In this document: piece after piece, positions 9,661 to 18,696 of the stretch
How positions within the stretch are numbered: the stretch's first letter is position 1
Layout of the letters: each line of letters opens with the position of its first letter
Assembly: GCF_005508865.1 (NCBI RefSeq)
Contig: NZ_SCOM01000005.1
Span: 1 to 64,000, forward strand
Origin: Pseudomonas sp. F(2018)
GTDB taxonomy: Bacteria; Pseudomonadota; Gammaproteobacteria; Pseudomonadales; Pseudomonadaceae
Direction: 5' to 3'
DNA: 64,000 nt
Position numbers and translations under genes: made by a program
Notes under the pieces: generated by a model
What the model saw: the letters and a program-made list of their open reading frames with translations, nothing else
Told to the model about the DNA's origin: nothing
Databases searched by the model: none

Positions 9661-10698
9661 TTACAGCTTCGGCTCGACCGGCCAGGTATCCGAGAGGCGG
9701 TAACCGCCCGGCCAGGGGTCGCTCGGGTCGAGCAGGTGCTGGTGGGTGCCGGTGATCCAGGCCCGGCCGGACAGGCAGGGATAGATGGCCGGACGCCCGG
9801 CGACTTCGGTCAGCGAATCGATGCGGCAGTGAAACTCGGAACCGATGATCGAGCGGCCGACGAAGCGTTCGCCGGCCTGCATCTGGCCCTTGGCGTGCAG
9901 CACCGCCATGCGCGCCGAGCAGCCGGTGCCGCAGGGCGAACGGTCGATCTTGCCGGGGCGGATCACCACCGCGTTGGCGGCGGTCAGCACGCCGTCGATG
10001 CGCTCCACCGGTGCGGCGATCTGGCAGAACGAGATGTGCGCCCAGTCCTTGTTCAGCGGATGGACGAAGCCGAGCTGCTCGTTGGCCGCGCGGGTGATCT
10101 TCAGGCCGGTGGCGACCAGGTCGGCGGCCTCGTCGGCAGTCAGCGAGAAGCCCAGGGCGCGCGCGTCGGCGATGACGAAGCTGTCGCCGCCATAGGCGGT
10201 GTCGACCTTGAGGCTGCCGAGGCCTTCGACCTCGATCATGGCGTCCAGCCTGTCGGCGAAGGACGGCACGTTCTTCACCTCCACCCGCTGCACCTTGCCG
10301 CCCTCGCACTGGGCCACGGCCTCGATCAGGCCACCCGGCGCTTCCAGTACCAGGCGGGTCTCCGGCTCGGTCATCGGCAGGATGCCGCTGTCGAGCAGCA
10401 CGGTGGACACGCACAGTGAGTTGGAGCCGGACATGGGCGGCGTGTCGGCCGGCTCCATGATGATCCAGGCCATCTGCGCCCGCGGGTCCTTGGCCGGCAC
10501 CAGCAGGTTGACGTGGCGGAACACGCCGCCGCGCGGCTCGTTCAGCACGAAGTTGCGCAGCTCCTCGTCGCGGGCGATCCAGCGCGACTGTTCCCAGAGG
10601 GTGGCGCCCGGTGGCGGCGCGACGCCGCCGACGATGACGTCACCGACCTCGCCCTCGGCGTGGCAGCTGACCACATGGATGACCTTGCTCGAACGCAT
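9661..10698 (-). CDS. proline racemase-family enzyme, Ser/Cys subgroup
   Basis: The 345-residue protein is a paralogue of the hydroxyproline 2-epimerase in the same cluster. At the first catalytic position it has Ser (about residue 90, PMSGSNSLC) instead of Cys; the second is Cys (about 256, DRSPCGTGCSA). Family knowledge: Cys/Cys and Ser/Cys pairs occur in racemases and epimerases, while trans-3-hydroxyproline dehydratases have Cys/Thr. This one is therefore more likely an epimerase for a hydroxyproline isomer than a dehydratase, but the substrate is open. It is the last gene of the binding protein-AcnX-permease-ATPase operon, 9 bp after the ATPase, which ties it to 3-hydroxyproline use. The start ATG follows GGGGGAA. 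Confidence 0.8.
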   Translation of the reverse strand: MRSSKVIHVVSCHAEGEVGDVIVGGVAPPPGATLWEQSRWIARDEELRNFVLNEPRGGVFRHVNLLVPAKDPRAQMAWIIMEPADTPPMSGSNSLCVSTVLLDSGILPMTEPETRLVLEAPGGLIEAVAQCEGGKVQRVEVKNVPSFADRLDAMIEVEGLGSLKVDTAYGGDSFVIADARALGFSLTADEAADLVATGLKITRAANEQLGFVHPLNKDWAHISFCQIAAPVERIDGVLTAANAVVIRPGKIDRSPCGTGCSARMAVLHAKGQMQAGERFVGRSIIGSEFHCRIDSLTEVAGRPAIYPCLSGRAWITGTHQHLLDPSDPWPGGYRLSDTWPVEPKL

Positions 10699-10707
10699 TG
10701 CTTCCCC

Positions 10708-11430
10708 CTACAGGACCGACTTCAGGAAGTCCGCGGTCTCCGGCTTCTGCGGGTTGCCGATGACCTGGTCGGGCGAGCCGATCTCGTGCACCAGACCGTT
10801 GCGGAAGAACGCCACGCGGTCGGACACGTCGCGGGCGAAGCGAATCTCGTGGGTGACCAGGATCATGGTCATGCCCTCCTCGGCGAGCAGGCGCATGGTG
10901 TCCAGCACCTCGCCCACCAGCTGCGGGTCGAGGGCGCTGGTGGCCTCGTCGAACAGCATGTAGTCCGGGCTCATGGCCAGGGCGCGGGCAATCGCCATGC
11001 GCTGCTGCTGGCCGCCGGAGAGCTTGCTGGGGAACACCTTGAGCTTGTCGCCCAGGCCGACGTGGGTCAGTTGTTTCACCGCCAGGGCCTCGGCCTCTTC
11101 CTTGCTCTTGCCGAGCACCTTGCGCGGCGCCAGCATCACGTTCTCCAGCACGGTCAGGTGCGGGAAGGCGTTCCACTGCTGGAACACGATGCCGATCTTC
11201 TGCCGCAGTTTGTTCAGGTCGGTGCCCGGGGCGTGCACCTCGGTGCCGTCGACGCGGATGCTGCCCTTCTGGATCGGCTCCAGGCCGTTGATGCACATCA
11301 GCAGGGTCGACTTGCCGGAGCCGGAGCCGCCGATGATCGACACCACCTCGCCCTTGTTCACCGTCAGGCTGACGCCCTTGATGACCTCGAGGTCGGCGAA
11401 GGATTTGTAGACGTTGTCGATCTCAATCAT
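10708..11430 (-). CDS. amino-acid ABC transporter ATPase
   Basis: The 240-residue protein is a polar amino-acid (HisP/GlnQ-type) ABC ATPase: Walker A GGSGSGKST at 34-42, signature LSGGQQQR at 137-144, Walker B LFDEATSALD at 159-168, then the switch His in VTHEI. It powers uptake through the two permeases immediately upstream. Its ATG overlaps the end of the permease gene by 8 bp. Given the operon, hydroxyproline is the likely cargo, by inference. Confidence 0.92.
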   Translation of the reverse strand: MIEIDNVYKSFADLEVIKGVSLTVNKGEVVSIIGGSGSGKSTLLMCINGLEPIQKGSIRVDGTEVHAPGTDLNKLRQKIGIVFQQWNAFPHLTVLENVMLAPRKVLGKSKEEAEALAVKQLTHVGLGDKLKVFPSKLSGGQQQRMAIARALAMSPDYMLFDEATSALDPQLVGEVLDTMRLLAEEGMTMILVTHEIRFARDVSDRVAFFRNGLVHEIGSPDQVIGNPQKPETADFLKSVL

Positions 11431-12073
11431 TTTCCTGCCACCTTTTTTCCAGCCGGGCGCCCAGACGGGCCACCACCAGGCTCATGACGTAGTAGATGAG
11501 GCCGGCGATGCACAGCACCAGCAGCGGCTCCTGAATTCGCGTAACGATGGTCTGCGAGGCGCGCAGCAACTCGACGATGCCGATCCACATGACCAGGGCG
11601 GTGTCCTTCATCACCGACAGCACCAGGTTGAGCCAGCCGGGAAAGGCCACGCGGGTGGCGATCGGCAGCACGATGTGGCGCAGGTCCTGCCAGTAGCTCA
11701 TGCCCAGCGAGCGCGAGGCGCGGCGCAGGTTGGCCGGCACGGCGAGCACGCCGCTGCGGACGATCTCGGTGCAGAACGAGGCGGCATACACGCCGAGCAC
11801 GATGCAGCCGACGGCGAAGGCGCTGATGTCGAGGCCGGCGATGCTCTTCAGTGCGTTGAACAGGACGAACTGGATCAGCAGCGGCACGCTGCGGAACACG
11901 TCCAGCACCCAGGCCAGCGGCAGGGTGGCGCGGGGTAGGGTGGCGCGCAGCAGGCCGAACAGCACGCCGGCGAGGGTGCCGATCAGCATGGCGCCGACGG
12001 TCAGTTCCAGGGTGACCCAGGCGCCCTTGAGCAGGAACAGCAGGTCGTTGGAGGTGAGACTGGTTTCGAACAT
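11423..12073 (-). CDS. amino-acid ABC transporter permease
   Basis: This is a 216-residue HisM/GlnP-type inner-membrane permease with several hydrophobic helices. It has the cytoplasmic EAA-type loop that docks with the ATPase (RRASRSLGMSYWQDLRHIVLP near 137-157). It overlaps the ATPase gene by 8 bp and lies 13 bp after its partner permease, so the two form a heterodimeric channel. The cargo is inferred to be hydroxyproline from the operon. Confidence 0.9.
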   Translation of the reverse strand: MFETSLTSNDLLFLLKGAWVTLELTVGAMLIGTLAGVLFGLLRATLPRATLPLAWVLDVFRSVPLLIQFVLFNALKSIAGLDISAFAVGCIVLGVYAASFCTEIVRSGVLAVPANLRRASRSLGMSYWQDLRHIVLPIATRVAFPGWLNLVLSVMKDTALVMWIGIVELLRASQTIVTRIQEPLLVLCIAGLIYYVMSLVVARLGARLEKRWQEND

Positions 12074-12086
12074 GCTCAGTCCTTCC

Positions 12087-12752
12087 TCAGTAGCGGAACA
12101 GGCGCCAGGCCATCAGGCGTGCGACGAGCACGATGGTCTTGGCGATCAGGTAATAGAGCACCGCCGCCAGGGCGAAGTACTCGAAGGTGCGGAAGGTCTT
12201 CACGTTGAAGTCCTGGGTCACGCCGGTCAGGTCGTTGTTCAACCCGACTATCACGCCCAGCGACGTCATCAGCACGGCCCAGACCATCTGGTTGGACAGT
12301 GGGTAGAAGACGATGCGCAGCAGCTGCGGAATGATGATCATCCGGTAGGCCTGGAAGGCGCTCATGCCCAGCGAGCGCGCCGCACGCATCTGCGTGTCGG
12401 GCACCGCCTTGAGACCGCCGCGGAAGTTCTCCGCCAGGTAGCCGGCGTTGTTGAAGGTGATCCCGGCGAGCAGGGCGACCCACGAGCTGACGTGCAGGCC
12501 GAAGCTGCCGAGGCCGAAGTAGAGGATGTAGATCTGGAACAGCGACGGAGTGTTGCGGGCGATGGACACCCAGGTGTTGGCGAAATGCCGGGGCACCGGG
12601 TGCTGCATCTGCCGCATGACCGTCAGCAGCAGGGCGATCAGGGTGCCGAGGAGCATCGACAGGGCTGCCGTCTCCAGGGTGACCCAGGCGCCTGCCAGCA
12701 TGTCCGGCAAGGCCTTGAACGCCGAGCGCCAGTGGAAGGTGTAATCGAACAT
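12087..12752 (-). CDS. amino-acid ABC transporter permease
   Basis: This 221-residue membrane protein is homologous in layout to the following permease. Its EAA loop (MRAARSLGMSAFQAYRMIIIP) marks the ATPase contact. It starts 3 bp after the AcnX stop codon, so transport and dehydratase genes are transcribed and probably translated together. Paired permeases of this class belong to polar amino-acid importers. Confidence 0.9.
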   Translation of the reverse strand: MFDYTFHWRSAFKALPDMLAGAWVTLETAALSMLLGTLIALLLTVMRQMQHPVPRHFANTWVSIARNTPSLFQIYILYFGLGSFGLHVSSWVALLAGITFNNAGYLAENFRGGLKAVPDTQMRAARSLGMSAFQAYRMIIIPQLLRIVFYPLSNQMVWAVLMTSLGVIVGLNNDLTGVTQDFNVKTFRTFEYFALAAVLYYLIAKTIVLVARLMAWRLFRY

Positions 12753-12755
12753 CGA

Positions 12756-14528
12756 TCAGCGATTTCCTTGTGGGTGATGGCCCAGCCAGGCCGGGAGCTG
12801 TCCTTGGTTGTGCCCGGTGCAGGCGGCCTCGACGCAGGCGGCGAGGTTGCCGAAGTGCACCTGCCGGCTGACCAGGCCGGGGGCGTAGTGGGCGTACTTG
12901 CCCGAGTTGGTCATCAGGGTGCGGCTACCCGGCGGCACGACCGGCTCGCCGAGCATGCACCAGCAGGTGTCGGTCACCAGGCGCGCACCGAATCTTTCCA
13001 GCGTAGCCACATGCCCGGCCTGCACCGCCCGCTCGTGCACGGCGCGGCCGCAGGTCACCACCAGGGCGGTGTCCGGGTGCTTGCTACGACCGGCACAGAG
13101 GTCGGCCAGGGCGGCCAGCTCGCTGCTGGAGAAGTGCGGGTTGCCCAGGGCCACCAGCTCGACGCGGGGCGACTCGGCGCTGTTGAGTTCCCACCAGCTG
13201 TCCAGCAGCTCGGCGATGGTGACCCGCAGGTGCTTGGCCGGAGCCTTGCCGCCGAGGGCGCTGGCCACGTCCGGGGCCTCCGGGGTGATGCCGGCGATAT
13301 GGAACATGGGCGCCGCCGAAGTGGTAGCGAAGGCGGCACCGAAGGCCTTGAGCGCGTCGCTGTCGGCGGCGCTGCGCTCCAGCCCGCAGAGCAGCGGGAT
13401 GTCGCTGCCGGCCAGCAGGCCGACGTGGTAGCCGAGCAGCGGCCAGAAGCTGTCGTCCGGCTGCTGCGGCGTTTCCACCTCGATCAGCAGGCTGGCGTGG
13501 CGGCCCTCGTCCAGGTGGCTGCCGCTACGCGGCGCGCGCCCGGTGAGGGCGATGCAGATGTCCAGGTAGTCCGGGTACTTGAGGGTACGGGCTCCGAGCA
13601 CGCTGTTGGCGTAGACCACGGCATTGGACTCGGCCCAGACGATCTGCTCGCCGGCCTTGGGCGCGCTGTCCAGCAGGTAGGGCGCGCAGGTGTAGCTGAG
13701 CGCCGCGCCCATGGCCATGTACACGTCGCCGAGGGCGCTGGCCGGCTCGCCGAACGCCGGGTCGATGCCGAGGGCGCGCCACTGGCGCTGGTCCACCGAG
13801 ATCGAGTTGAGCGTGGTCGGCACGCAGACCCTGGCGTCCCAGTCCAGCAGCTGCTGGGCGAAGCGCAGGCAGGCCGGGCCGGTGTAGATGCAGCCGTCGA
13901 TGTGCGCCTGGGTCACGTCGAGCAGTTCGCGGGCGCCCTGCAGTTCGGCCATGCGTAGCACCAGCTGCATCGCCACCTGGGCTGCCTTGCCGTGTTCGCC
14001 GGCAAGAATGGCCTGGTCGCGTTCGCTCAGGGCGATGCTGCTTGGCTGCGCATCGTCATGGGCAATAGGCTCGGCACGCCAGTCATCAGCCGGCGCGCTG
14101 CCGAACAGCTGCAGGCGCTCGCCGTCGATGCGGGCGATGGCGCCGGGGTGAGCTGCCAGCTCGGCGAAGGCCGCGTGGCCGATGCACAGCACCGGCAGCT
14201 GGACGTCGAAGACATGCTCGGCGACCAGGGCGCCGAGGCTGAGAATCTCGTCGGGCTCGGCCAGCACCAGGGCTGCCGGTGCCGGACCGTTGAGGATCAG
14301 TTCCAGCAGGACGCTGCTGCCGGTGCAGGAGCCGCGTCCGCTGGGAATGGCCAGCACGCGCCCGGCCAGGGATTGCCCGCTCAGCGGATGGTGTCGGTCG
14401 ATCACCTCGCCGCTGAACGGGTCGACGCCGCCCCAGAAGCTCAGGCCCAGGTCGGCATACAGCAGAGGCCCCTGGCCCCTGCCGTGCACCAGACTGCGGC
14501 CGTCGATGCGGACTGCGGACATCGTCAT
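12756..14528 (-). CDS. AcnX-family dehydratase, probable cis-3-hydroxy-L-proline dehydratase
   Basis: The 590-residue protein fuses an N-terminal swivelling (DUF126) domain, with HGRGQGP near 15-21 and GRGSCTGS at 64-71, to a C-terminal aconitase-X (DUF521) domain. Probable Fe-S ligands or substrate residues are in DGCIYTGPAC (211-220), the CGRAVHERA stretch and TDTCWCMLG near the C-terminus. Members of this family fused in one chain have been characterised as cis-3-hydroxy-L-proline dehydratases, which yield delta1-pyrroline-2-carboxylate. The reductase at 5700 would then make proline. The gene sits between the binding-protein gene and the permeases of one operon. Mevalonate-phosphate dehydratase, the archaeal AcnX activity, is excluded by context. 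Confidence 0.85.
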   Translation of the reverse strand: MTMSAVRIDGRSLVHGRGQGPLLYADLGLSFWGGVDPFSGEVIDRHHPLSGQSLAGRVLAIPSGRGSCTGSSVLLELILNGPAPAALVLAEPDEILSLGALVAEHVFDVQLPVLCIGHAAFAELAAHPGAIARIDGERLQLFGSAPADDWRAEPIAHDDAQPSSIALSERDQAILAGEHGKAAQVAMQLVLRMAELQGARELLDVTQAHIDGCIYTGPACLRFAQQLLDWDARVCVPTTLNSISVDQRQWRALGIDPAFGEPASALGDVYMAMGAALSYTCAPYLLDSAPKAGEQIVWAESNAVVYANSVLGARTLKYPDYLDICIALTGRAPRSGSHLDEGRHASLLIEVETPQQPDDSFWPLLGYHVGLLAGSDIPLLCGLERSAADSDALKAFGAAFATTSAAPMFHIAGITPEAPDVASALGGKAPAKHLRVTIAELLDSWWELNSAESPRVELVALGNPHFSSSELAALADLCAGRSKHPDTALVVTCGRAVHERAVQAGHVATLERFGARLVTDTCWCMLGEPVVPPGSRTLMTNSGKYAHYAPGLVSRQVHFGNLAACVEAACTGHNQGQLPAWLGHHPQGNR

Positions 14529-14547
14529 CTCTCCCGGGCGCGCGCGA

Positions 14548-15366
14548 TCAGTAGTACACGCCAGGCACGGTCAGGTTGGCCGGCTTGATCTCGTCGCCGA
14601 CCCACTTCTTCCACAGCTCGTCGTAGCGGCCGTTACGCACCTGCTGGTTGACGAACAGGTTGAGGTAGTTGAGCAAGCCGTACTCGCTGCGCTTGGCGGC
14701 CAGGGACACGTAGTCGACGACATAGGGTGCGTCGCCGGCGACCTTGAGGCCCTTGTATTTGCCGGACTTGAGGGTGGCGGCGGCCACGGTGTTGGTCACC
14801 ACGGTGGCGTCGATATGGCCCTGGGCCACGGCGAGGATGGTGTCGTTCTGCGACTGGTAGGCGCGGAAGCTGCCTTCACCCCAGGCCTTCTGGTCTTTCT
14901 CCAGGGCGATGGCCTCGTAGGTGCCGCTGGTGTTGCCCAGCTTCTTGCCCTTGAGGTCGGCGTAGCTGTTCACCCCGGCGTCTTCGCGGGTCAGCACGAC
15001 CATCTGGAAGGCGAAGTAGGGGATGGTCATGCCCACGGTCTTGGCGCGCTCCAGGGTGTCGGAGGTGGAGGCGACGATGATGTCGGCGCGGCCGGAGACA
15101 AGCGCCGGGATGCGGTCGGGGAACGGCGTTTCGACCACTTCCGGTTCCACGCCGAGGACCTTGGCCAGGTCGGCGCAGTAGTCCACGTCGAAGCCGGCCG
15201 GGTTGTTGTCGGCGTCGCGGAAGCCCATGGGCGGGAAGTCCAGGGTCACGGCGCAGCGCAGTTTGCCGGACTCGATGATGTCGTCGAGCTTGTCGGCCTG
15301 GGCGGTCACGGCCAGGGAGGAGGTCAGTACGGTGCTGAGGGCAAGAGCGAGAGTCTTACGGTTCAT
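14548..15366 (-). CDS. periplasmic amino-acid-binding protein
   Basis: The 272-residue protein is a family 3 solute-binding protein. It has a Sec signal peptide (MNRKTLALALSTVLTSS, cleavage after VTAQA) and typical lobes (LRCAVTLDFPPMGFRDADNN, GFDVDYCADLAKVLG). It would capture the amino acid for the permease pair downstream. The ATG at 15366 was chosen because it begins the signal peptide; the frame upstream of it covers the operator at 15417. It is the first gene of the operon binding protein-acnX-permease-permease-ATPase-racemase. Hydroxyproline as ligand is inferred from that operon. Confidence 0.9.
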   Translation of the reverse strand: MNRKTLALALSTVLTSSLAVTAQADKLDDIIESGKLRCAVTLDFPPMGFRDADNNPAGFDVDYCADLAKVLGVEPEVVETPFPDRIPALVSGRADIIVASTSDTLERAKTVGMTIPYFAFQMVVLTREDAGVNSYADLKGKKLGNTSGTYEAIALEKDQKAWGEGSFRAYQSQNDTILAVAQGHIDATVVTNTVAAATLKSGKYKGLKVAGDAPYVVDYVSLAAKRSEYGLLNYLNLFVNQQVRNGRYDELWKKWVGDEIKPANLTVPGVYY

Positions 15367-15416
15367 GTGCAGCCTCGTGTGTCTGAAGGATTGGCAGTTG
15401 GATCTGGGTATCTTGA

Positions 15417-15432
15417 ATTTCGTATACGATAT
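15417..15432. promoter_or_regulatory. GntR-type operator copy 2
   Basis: ATTTCGTATACGATAT matches the perfect palindrome at 9546 in 15 of 16 positions. It lies 50 bp upstream of the binding-protein start, where it would control the transporter-AcnX operon. Confidence 0.72.
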
Positions 15433-15665
15433 TTGATTAGCAAGGGCTGTGCCGGATCGCCCGTGGCAGACGCGAAAACCGCTCAGCCCGCGCCGCATCG
15501 GCCCGGGCGGACCAACGCAGCGGTGGCGGAAAGACTAGTCGGGCGTTTTCGTGACCGCTCGGTGTTACATAAGGAAGCATGGGCACCCAGGCATGCCCCC
15601 AAACGGAACACGCTGGGTAGCGACTGGGTTGCACCTATTGCTACCGGAGGGGTGGGAAACGGGTA
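15433..15665. other. non-coding stretch between operator copy 2 and the AraC gene
   Basis: Together with the operator and leader this makes about 300 bp without a gene. I see only a loose inverted repeat GGTAGC/GCTACC (15616-15645), which may help end the AraC transcript. No promoter or RNA could be supported. Confidence 0.4.
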
Positions 15666-16418
15666 TCAGGGGTTGCGATGGGAGTCGCGGTACTGGCTGG
15701 GGGAGAGGCCTGTGAGGGCCTTGAACTGGCGGCTGAAGGCACTGTGGTCGGTGTAGCCGCAGCGCAGGGCGATCTCGGTGATAGGCAGCTCGCCGAGCAG
15801 CAGCTGCGAGGCCGCACCCAGGCGCGCCTTGTGGATCATCTGTCGCGGGGTGAGCTGGAAGATGCGCTTGCAGTGGCGCTCCAGCTGCGCCACCGAGAGC
15901 CCGGCGATGGTGGTCAGCTCGGCCAGGCTGAGGGGCTGGGCGTAGTGGCGGCGGATGTGTTCGTCCACCGCCGCCAGCTTCTGGTAGGCCGGATGCGCGG
16001 CCTGGGCCGCCGGCAGGTCGCAGGAGATGCCGGCCATGCCAATGATGCGGCCCTCGGCGTTGCGCAGGGCCAGCTTGTGGGTCAGGCACCAGCCGGGCTG
16101 GCGGCCGGGGTAGAGGTGCAGCTCCAGCTGGTCTTCGAGGCCGTTGCCGGTATCCAGCACCTGCAGGTCCTGGGCGGTGTACAGCAGGCCGAAGCGCGAG
16201 GGAAAGACTTCCTCGGCGGTGCGCCCGAGCAGTTCGTCCTTGCTGGCGAAGCCGCAGCGGGTGGCCAGGGTCTGGTTGACCAGCACGTAGCGCGCCTGCG
16301 GATCCTTGATGAAGAACACCACGCCGGGCATGGCGTCGAGCAGCGGGGCGACGGCGCCGAGGCTGACGAGCAGGGTGGGTAGATCGGCGGGGGCGGGTTG
16401 CGGCAGCAGGTCGAGCAT
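15666..16418 (-). CDS. PAS-AraC transcriptional regulator
   Basis: The 250-residue protein has an N-terminal PAS domain (about 25-135, MPGVVFFIKDPQARYVLVNQ, then WCLTHKLALRN and IIGMAGISCDL) and a C-terminal AraC domain with two helix-turn-helix motifs (about 150-248, ending SAFSRQFKALTGLSPSQYR). AraC regulators next to hydroxyproline genes activate them in P. aeruginosa and P. putida (LhpR), so this is a likely second regulator of the cluster. I start at the ATG at 16418; the frame extends to a TTG at 16478, but that codon is unlikely. The ribosome-binding site is weak at either start. Confidence 0.82.
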   Translation of the reverse strand: MLDLLPQPAPADLPTLLVSLGAVAPLLDAMPGVVFFIKDPQARYVLVNQTLATRCGFASKDELLGRTAEEVFPSRFGLLYTAQDLQVLDTGNGLEDQLELHLYPGRQPGWCLTHKLALRNAEGRIIGMAGISCDLPAAQAAHPAYQKLAAVDEHIRRHYAQPLSLAELTTIAGLSVAQLERHCKRIFQLTPRQMIHKARLGAASQLLLGELPITEIALRCGYTDHSAFSRQFKALTGLSPSQYRDSHRNP

Positions 16419-16509
16419 GGGGATCGGGCACTGGCCTGGAAGGCGCCCATTCTGCGCAGCGCAGTGCGGTGGGGACAAGCGGCCCGCCCGCAGGCGGGCC
16501 GCTGATGCG

Positions 16510-18696
16510 TTACGGCAGACGCACGCTGTAGTCCTCCACTTCGCCGTAGTTGAAGGTGCCGCAGGGCACGGGTGCCGCGTTGTAGCGCATGGCGATGCGC
16601 AGGCGCGTTTTGCCGGCCGGGGCGTTGGCCGGGATGGTCAGGTTGCCGGTGGCCACCGTGCTGAGGGCACGGCCGGAGCTGTACACTTCTTCGCCGGCGT
16701 CGAGGAAATCGCCGTCCTTGTTCAGGTCGACCCAGGCCTTCCAGTACTCGGCGTAGGCGCGGCCGGAGAATTGCGGGGTCAGGCGCAGGCTGTTGGCGCC
16801 ACGCTGCAGGTCGATCACCTGGGCGGTGAAGTCGCTGTAGGTGCTGGCACCGGAGCTGCGGCTGAAGGTGCCGACCTGGACCTGGCCGATCCACTCGGAA
16901 GCGGAGTTGCCACTGGCGGCGCTGCAGTAGGACGGCTGCGGCGTACCTTCGCCGATCACCAGGAAGCTGGAACTGACCGCACCCCAGCTGCCGCCGGCGT
17001 CACGGGCGCGCACGTAGACCAGGTGCTTGCCGGTGGCCAGGCCGGTGGTGTCCAGGGTGCCGGTCAGGTTCTCGGTCTTGGCGTTGAAGGCGCCGTCCAG
17101 CGGCTGCAGGACGACCGGCGTGGCGCCGGATTCCCAGGGCGCCTTGTCGATGTAGTACTCGGCGGCCGCGATGTTCTGCGTCGCCTCGGTGCCGTTGGCC
17201 GTACTGAAGCGCAGGTCGCTGGCGCTGGCCGACAGGGTCACCGGCGTGCCGGCCGGTACTCCCGTGCTGGCGGCGCCACCGCTGAGGACGACGCTGGCCA
17301 CGTCCGGCCCGGCCGGGGTGACGTACGGCGTACGCACCACCTTGGCGGCGTAGATCAGCGCCGGCAGGTTCTTCGGCTTCACCGTGTTCTGGTACACGGC
17401 GCAGCTCTGGAAGAACTGGGTGCCCAGCTCGAAGGTAAAGGCGGCCACGCCCAGCTCGCCATAGCTGATGCCGTCGCTGGTGCCGTCGGTGGGATACAGG
17501 CCGACCGACTGCTGCGGGGTGTAACCGTTGAAGAAGGCGAACTTGCGGCCCAGAGTCTGCAGCGCCGTGCCGTTGGGCGCGGCCTGGCTGGTGTCGCCCC
17601 AGGGCCAGAGCACCAGCTCGCTGTAGCTGTGGATGTCCAGGTGGATGCCGCTGGTGCTGCTCGGCGCCGCGTCGCCGCGGTTGGGCCCGCGGCGATCCGG
17701 CCAGATGCTGCGCGCATAGGCCTCCAGGGCCTGCACTTCCGGCTCGGAGCCGGCGCTGGGGCCGCGGTAGGTGTCGTTGCACTGGTCGCCACTGGAGCCC
17801 TGGCCGTTGGTGCTGTTCCAGCCGAAGGTGAAGTTGCGGTTGAGGTCGGCGCCACGGCTGTTGCTGTTCGGCCCGCAATAGTTCTGGTTGGTGTTCTTGC
17901 GCCAGGACAGCCCGGTCTCGGCCTTCTTGCGCCCGTCCGGGTTGGTCTGCAGCAGCAGATGCACTTCGTGGTGATCGAGGATCCAGGTGGCGTCCGGGTC
18001 CACCCCGTAGCCGTCCACCAGCCAGCGGGCGAAGGCCAGCACCAGCGGCGCGGTGGTGTACTCGCGGGCGTGGATGGCGCTGTTGATCAGCAGCTTGGGC
18101 TTGTCGCCGGGCTTGTTCTGGTTGGTCAGCTTGAGCACGCCGATGTCGTAGCCACCCAGACCCTGGGTCTTCTCCCAGGACTGGCCGACGGTCAGCCACT
18201 GGGCCAGTTGCGGGTGCGTGCTGGCCATGCCGGCGGCGGCCGCGTAGGTCTCTTCCACCGTCTCGTAGCAAGCGTAGCCGGGCACGCTGGCGATGCCCGC
18301 GTCGCTGGCCGCCGCGCTGGTGCTCAGGCTGCGCTGCTGCAGGCGTTGCTGGATATTGCCGAGGATCTGGTTGCGCTTGGCGATGAAGTCGTCGGCCACC
18401 TGGAAGGTGAAGCCGAACACGGCCAGCTTCTCCTGTTCTTCGGCGGTCAGCTCCATGATCAGGTAGCCCTGCTCATAGTGCGATTCGAGCAACTGGCCGT
18501 GGAAGCTGATGGCGGCCTTGCGGGCGATATCCAGGTTGGGGAAGAACGCCTTGTACACCTGGTTGGCGGCCTTCTCCTGTTCCAGCAGGAGGAAGTCTTC
18601 CTGGACCTGGGCCTCGTTGTTGGCCTGAGCGTTTTGCAGCATGCAGAGGGTGGCGATGCCCGCGCCGATGGCGAGCGTGAGGTTCCGCTTTATCAT
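16510..18696 (-). CDS. secreted M14 zinc carboxypeptidase with C-terminal GEVED domain
   Basis: The 728-residue protein has a signal peptide (MIKRNLTLAIGAGIATLCML, ending near Ala25) and an M14 catalytic domain. The Zn-binding HARE is at about 209-212, the second Zn His in LDIHSYSELVLWPWG near 345, and the catalytic Glu in FTFELG near 425. An Ig-like stretch follows, then a GEVED-type C-terminal domain (VDLNKDGDFLDAGEEV, ending FNYGEVEDYSVRLP). It would trim C-terminal residues from peptides outside the cell. The start at 18696 begins the signal peptide. Its placement among hydroxyproline genes suggests a role in using collagen-like peptides; this is inference. Confidence 0.88.
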   Translation of the reverse strand: MIKRNLTLAIGAGIATLCMLQNAQANNEAQVQEDFLLLEQEKAANQVYKAFFPNLDIARKAAISFHGQLLESHYEQGYLIMELTAEEQEKLAVFGFTFQVADDFIAKRNQILGNIQQRLQQRSLSTSAAASDAGIASVPGYACYETVEETYAAAAGMASTHPQLAQWLTVGQSWEKTQGLGGYDIGVLKLTNQNKPGDKPKLLINSAIHAREYTTAPLVLAFARWLVDGYGVDPDATWILDHHEVHLLLQTNPDGRKKAETGLSWRKNTNQNYCGPNSNSRGADLNRNFTFGWNSTNGQGSSGDQCNDTYRGPSAGSEPEVQALEAYARSIWPDRRGPNRGDAAPSSTSGIHLDIHSYSELVLWPWGDTSQAAPNGTALQTLGRKFAFFNGYTPQQSVGLYPTDGTSDGISYGELGVAAFTFELGTQFFQSCAVYQNTVKPKNLPALIYAAKVVRTPYVTPAGPDVASVVLSGGAASTGVPAGTPVTLSASASDLRFSTANGTEATQNIAAAEYYIDKAPWESGATPVVLQPLDGAFNAKTENLTGTLDTTGLATGKHLVYVRARDAGGSWGAVSSSFLVIGEGTPQPSYCSAASGNSASEWIGQVQVGTFSRSSGASTYSDFTAQVIDLQRGANSLRLTPQFSGRAYAEYWKAWVDLNKDGDFLDAGEEVYSSGRALSTVATGNLTIPANAPAGKTRLRIAMRYNAAPVPCGTFNYGEVEDYSVRLP

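Noticed and set aside
9661..10698. trans-3-hydroxyproline dehydratase
   Set aside because: That subgroup has Cys then Thr at the two catalytic positions; this protein has Ser then Cys.
15616..15645. riboswitch or small RNA between the AraC gene and operator copy 2
   Set aside because: Only one loose dyad with a long loop; no promoter or terminator signals support an RNA gene.
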